From the NCBI GenBank assembly GCA_002633005.1, contig NMRA01000660.1, positions 189,359 through 220,144 of the forward strand: a DNA stretch of 30,786 nt, written 5' to 3'. Both the position numbers and the translations under genes were made by a program. The stretch's first letter is position 1. Every line of letters starts with the position of its first letter. Below, piece after piece: positions 20,501 to 27,000 of the stretch. The DNA comes from Phoronis australis (taxonomy: Eukaryota; Phoronida; Phoronidae). The notes below the pieces were generated by a model. That model ran no database searches. It was not told the origin of the DNA and saw only the letters and a program-made list of their open reading frames with translations.

Positions 20501-23500
20501 CATTGATTAGTCTAAGCATTTAGCTATTTTCAATGTCTGGATAAAATCCCCAAAAGCGATTTTATGCCTCTTTTTGACTAAAAGCAGCACACGTAAAGCT
20601 TTTCTGATGAAGGTGTTTTTGAGAGTTACACTTTTCCAATCTTCTAGCAGGGAACTAGGGTCTCATGTCCCTCAAAACTACTGTCAATAAGGAATGAGAT
20701 GAACATATAAATCTTGGAAGGGATACTATGTTTAAAGTAACCTTTTACCATGTGATAACTTGTTGAATTACCAAATGGCTTACGATAGAGACGGTTTGCT
20801 GTTTTATTAGTCCAGGATGTCAAGAGCACCCATGGTTGTTGAAATCAGTTTATAAATGATGCTAAATTGCCTGCACCTTATAGATACATGTACATGTAAC
20901 TCTAATCGTTTCAAAACTATGAGGAAATAGCAACCGTTCTACATTTTGAGTCAAGCATTACTTAAAATGTCCAGTCACTTAATGTTACACACTACAGCAT
21001 ACACTCACATAAGGATATTGACTTGCTCCCAGTAATTACAGACATATCATCCTTGTCACTCTGCAAGACCTTCCTCTCTGAAAATAGCATATCATTCGTG
21101 TATCAAACACTTAAACCACATTTGGACAGAGAAACCAGTTGATAAATGTATTTGTTTTAGCATGGGCGGCGCACCATATGGGGCTGGGAGCTATAGCCTT
21201 CACTTTTTCAGTGGTGCAATACATTGTACTTTTTGTCAATTTTTCATCTTGTGTTTTATATGCCTTCTTAAATACCCTTTTAAGGGTTATTAAATTATCA
21301 AATCTTTTGTACCATTTTTTCAACTAATCCAAAAAATAATGAAGTTATGAATGTTTTAACAATTAAAATCGAAATTTATTGAGCGAATTATTTTTGTCTT
21401 TAGAAGCCAAAAAAGTAAAGGCTTTGGTGAGCTCATCAATCACGCATGATACAGTCAGCCTAACTTGGGAAGCTCCAGTTTACAACGGGTGTCCTGTGAA
21501 AAGCTACATAATCCAGTACAACCTTACCGAGGTGCTAGCGTGTGACACTGCGGACCAACCATCAGAGGATTCAAAGACAGACAACACTAATGAACTTGCA
21601 ACTTCACTGGACAACCTACGTCCGTACTCACGTTATGACATTAGTGTACGAGCTAGAACAGACACCTTGGATGGAGAGGAAGAAAAAATCACCATGGATA
21701 CACATCAGTACCGTTAGTAGATGGTGTTGAGGTTTACATATACTAACCTATTACAACTATTTATTTCAATTAGTAACTTCTAAAAGAATCGTGTATTTTG
21801 AGCGTTCAATAAGTAAGTTGAATTCACTAATTTTTGTACCTTCTCGTGGATGGTTTTAAAAGTTATGGAAATCGAAAATTTGATAATTAAGGTAGTATGT
21901 TGTTTAATGACTTGTCTCTAAAGAAGTATTCTGTATTTTTCGATAGGACTGTAAAAGTGTACGGGTTTTTATTTCAGATCCATCTGAATCCCCGCAAAGT
22001 GTCAGGATTGTAGAACGTTCTAATAACACCTTGAAATTCAACTGGGAACATCCACCCTGTTTATCAAGTAATGGGCCTACTAACAACTTTGACTACCAGC
22101 TACAAAGGCAAGCGTCACCTTGTCGTTCTAAGGAGTTTGTCAACGACTCAACTAATGGACTTTCAAAGACGTTTGACCACCTCCAACCCCACGTGACCTA
22201 CAGCTTCAGAGTGCGTGCCGTAAATGGAGAGCTGGCTGGACCTTGGAGTAATTGGACGCGTAATGTTACTAACGAAAGTGGTAATACTTAAACTTTCAGT
22301 TCTAAATGGACAGTGACAAGTTTTTTCCTGTGGCGAGAGACACCAAAATTAAGTGAACACTTGGGTGTAAATATAAACTCCGGTAAAAACTTCTTCATAT
22401 AAACAGGGGCTTCAAATATCCAATTTTGTAAAGGGCTGCCCACTGTTAAAATTAAATTCTCCCTTTTAGAGACGCGACAAAAGCCCCGTTTACATGGCGG
22501 TGTTTACAACAGTGTGTATATTTACTATATTGAGTCATATGAACGCAAATACATCCGGATGTAAAGGCACACTCGGTTGTATACAGTGTACTGACCTTCC
22601 GATTTCGTGCAAATGTAAGTGTAAGTGCAAATATACACCTGATTTAAATGTGATTTAAACTTACGCATGAGTGTGAAAACAAGATCATTCCATCTAAAGT
22701 GCCATTTGGGCCTCATCTCTTCTCAAAGCAACACTAAGCACTTCCCTTTAAACTACTAAAAGATTCTCTGTTGTCACCTGTGAATTGGTAAGGTTTTTGA
22801 CTGAAATGCTGCCGCTGCCACCACGGCAGCCAATGCTGCTGTGTCAAGCTTTCATGGTTGTTATACCACGGTTTTTCTGAATGTACGTCATCGCTTATAG
22901 GTGCAACATTCATACATATAAATTCATCAGGACAAATCAGCCCTTCGGTTCACCCAAACACATTCGTTGTTTCCGAAAGCCAGCACGTCTTGAAGGCGAT
23001 CCGAACAAGCCATCTTGTGTTTACATCAGTAATAGCACATGAAGACAGTTCCAAAGGCAGTTTCAGGAAATTGTTATATTAGAAAATGTTTTTACTAGCA
23101 AACGTTGCTAGTGTCGAATTCGCTGATAAATATAAACGGTACTTAAAGCAACTGTTGCTCTTCTTTTCTGCCACACGACCTTGATGTAAATTCGCATTTA
23201 CTCGCGGGTGTACATGTACTTCGAATGAAATAAATTGTGCAAATACAGGTATGAGATGAGTTACATCAGTTAAGTTAAACAGTGAAAGTCATGGAACGCT
23301 GGACCACAATGAGTTCTGTTTGTAAAATGCTTTGTAGAGAAATTTGACACCCCAGATTTCAGTGGCTGTTTCGCAGATAGCAAGATATACTCAAAACCAT
23401 GTGTTATCATTTAAAATACACGTCACTATCTCGCCTAATCTCGCGAAGTCTAGATCCTAGCGTTAATGAACGCTCCTCTGGTATTTACAATAAAAACTGA

Positions 23501-24004
23501 ATTAGGGACAACACCTTGATCCAGATACAAAATGCGTTTCTGAAAGCAGCTCTTTTGGCCCCAGGAGAAAACTTGGCTACGACCAATGGCACTATAGCCG
23601 ACTCCAAGGCTTCACCAATATACTGACCAATGGTGGTGCTGGCATGCTTCTTCTAAACAATATATTTGTGCCGAGGTTAATGGTCACGGGTTTGATGTTT
23701 TATTATGTAATGATAATGAGTGAATTTTAATAACACCATAGTTGCTAAAAATAAACTATCGTGTTGGTCCAACAAGTGTCCATTGTTTGTTTTTGGCATT
23801 ATATTAGAGTGAAGTTTAATAAAGTGTAGTATTGAATAAGTGCAAGCGTCAAATAGTAAATGTAATCCATTAAGTCATTTATGTACGCTTCAGTCATCAA
23901 TAATCACGATATGATGACGTCCTGTCGGTTGTGTATGCACTTCCCAAGAAGTTGGCGAACATCTCTGTGTATATATGTGTGTGTGTGTGTGCGTGCGTGT
24001 GTGC

Positions 24005-24047
<43 letters not shown>

Positions 24048-27000
24048 AGAAGCCTGTCTTGTGACATTCAAATAAACCTACGATTGTCTTCTACTGCTAC
24101 TTGTTATCGTACCGCTTTTTAAATGCTATAGCTCCACCACCACCAAAGAACCTAAGCGTGGTAGACATGAACCCAACATTCGTCATTATTGGATGGGTGC
24201 CACCATGCCCCCCTAACGGCGTCATACGGGAATATCAACTTAATTACAAAAGTCGCAACGACAATGACGACAACATAACGACTTGTGCAGACTGTTCTTC
24301 CTTGAAGCTTCTTAATTTGGAGGTCAAGAGCACGTACGAAATTAAGGTGAGGTTGAATTGTTTGTTCCTTCTAGTGCCTTTTGCACCCTTCTTTGGAGCT
24401 TGACTTATTACTTGAGAAGTTTTCGTGCTTTTTTCTATCATCATGGAATCCAGTCCCAATTCTATCTTAGCTTATGCCACATAACAATCAGTCCTGATAC
24501 ATGTACATCGATGTTCATATGTTCGTTCAAATGCTGTCATTGGTTAGAATCAATTATCACCCAAAGCTTTCAAGCATGAACCTAGTGTCGTCACGTACAG
24601 TGTCGGAGTGTTAATATTATCAATCGAGATTTGCACGTTATCACGTGGGAAGGAGAGATGTATATTTATTATCTAATATACATATTCCAGATTCGTGCAA
24701 AGACTACTCACTGGGGCAGTTGGAGCATTCCAATTTATGAGACTGTTGAAGAGGGAGGTAGGGCTTAAACCTACGTCTTTGTTTGCTTCACGTGGTCGTG
24801 TAAAGTCGTGCGATCTACGTAGCACGTCATGCACTTTCACATCGACAGTGGTTTGTTTACCGGGTATATCCCATAGGCGTATTTTCGGAAATTCTCGGTA
24901 CATGGTTGTTTTATGCTTTGAAGTCACCTCAGAGAGGTCTCGTTGTGACCATTCAGTAAATTGAGAATCCTGAATGAGTCGCGGGGTTTATGACATGGGC
25001 AAAAGCTCATGGAAACTTCGTCAAAATTGCGGACTTGGGTCCGTGACAGCCGATTCGTTAATCAAAACCATGTCCTTTTCACGGAATTCTGGTTGTTTGG
25101 TTCTTTGTATTAATGTTTTGCAGACGATGAAATGTAAGGCGTATGGATTTCTACTTTGCACTACTTTGTGATTCGTCCACGTTATTAACCAGTAGTGCGT
25201 AGTGCCGAACCACATTCCATTTCATGTAGGGAAATCTAATACCACTTGTAACTCGTTTACATGTAGTCAGAAGGGAAGTCAAATGATGTTTGTACACCGA
25301 TTGCACCATTTTCAGTTCCTGAAATGCCAGAAAGCGTTTGGTGCAAGGACGGAACAGCAAAGTCACTTACTGTTTACTGGGTTGAACCAAGTCGAAAAAA
25401 TGGATTCTTAACACAATACAAGGTATATTAGTTTCCTATTTTCACGTTATAGTAATGAAAATACAGGAATTAAGATTATAAGGCAATTTGCTTACTGTTG
25501 TTGTAGTCTTGCTTTATATATTCGAACAACATGGAATTGTTCATACCTTACTCTTCAAAAAAGTTTCAATGAACAAAAAAAAAACAATCTGGCGAAAATA
25601 ACTTCTGGTTCGTCCATTAAAGGATGTAAACAATCTCTTAAAGTGTTCTTTGTGGCTACAACGGAGTTTAAGCTCGTGACCGGCAAAGAGCAATGGGCAA
25701 TAGTGGAGTGACATTCGTGAATATGTCTAAAGTTAATTGTACGAGACAACTGACCTATCGCCAGGAGTTTGAGTGACAGCTTAACTGACCATGTAGAACT
25801 CATCATTCTTGACACACCTTTGTTTCCAAGTCGCCATTTTATCTGACAAACAACACGTTGCCGGATGAAGCTTATTATTTGTTAGTCAACATTACGCAAG
25901 GGGGCGGAGCTTGCGATAGGTCAATTGCACGTGCGGGCTTCAAAGAACACACCACTACTCCATCAACTCGAATATTGAACCAATTCACGGCGTAGTATGC
26001 ATACATGCCAACAAAAATGAGGGAGACTTCAAGTGAATTTTTCTGAATTTATTAATGTCTTGACAATGCTTCGTGAATTTGATTTGTTTGAACGATTGAT
26101 TTTGAGATTCGTCAGTAAAAAGTCTGTTCTTACGCAACATTCATGCTTCTGTGGTTTGTACGTATGATTCACTTGTACGAGTAGATGATATAGGAAATGT
26201 ACTCAAAGAAAAATTACTAGTCATTTTTGTTCCTTGCCGTCGTTACATTTAGAACATCCAAACATTAAATTTTAGCTCGCTAATAACTGTCCACAAAAAT
26301 GTTTCGACCTCAACAAATTGCTTTTTTTCTTTTAGATATCATGGAAAGATGAACAAGAGAAGTCGTCGTTTGAAACCGTGGGACCAACTATCCGCAAGTT
26401 AAAAATTTCTAACCTGAATCCAGGAACGCGATATAACATTCACGTGGAGGCGAAAAATTCAGTTGGTTTTGGACCACCGGCGACTACAATCTGCTGGACG
26501 AGTTTGTCTGGTAAGATATCGATATTGCACTTAATGTACCAGTAAAACATCTTTCATTTCCCTACCAAACTCAGGTTTTGTTTTTGCAATTCCAGTACGT
26601 TTTCCCATAATTGGCTAACGTGGTGAAGAATAAATTATTTGGTAAATTATTTGGAACTATCATCCCCTTTAACTGTTTTTGTTGCATTGTTCGGATATTC
26701 AAACGCTTCAAGCAGAAATGTTCGTGAATTGAAGAATCAAGTTTTGTTTCTGTCAAATTGTCCGGTTTCTTCATTCCACAGTTTGACATTAGTTACAACT
26801 AAAAACGCTTTGGTGACGTCCCAACTCTATAGAGTTGTATGTAGAATGAATGTTCTTGAATAGACTTTTGTATCAGTGCGTATGACGTCTGGTGAATGTT
26901 GATATTGTCGATATTTATGAATCGACTTGGATTGTTAGATACACAGCTGTGTGTAAGAGATAATAAGACACTTCGAGGATCTTTGCGGTCTTGAACTACG

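Noticed and set aside
21150-21180. Acceptor-like TTTGTTTTAG before CATGGGCGGCGC
   Set aside because: The following frame has no FN3 character, and the sequence matches a transposon-end motif at 6023.
21701-21717. Alternative donor gtaccg three codons before the stop at the end of FN3 domain 3
   Set aside because: It would leave phase 2, whereas the next exon needs phase 1; gttagt at 21713 keeps the frame.
24673-25366. Several overlapping open frames on both strands near FN3 exons 5b and 6a
   Set aside because: Shadows of the exons or chance frames without recognisable domains or phase-compatible splice sites.
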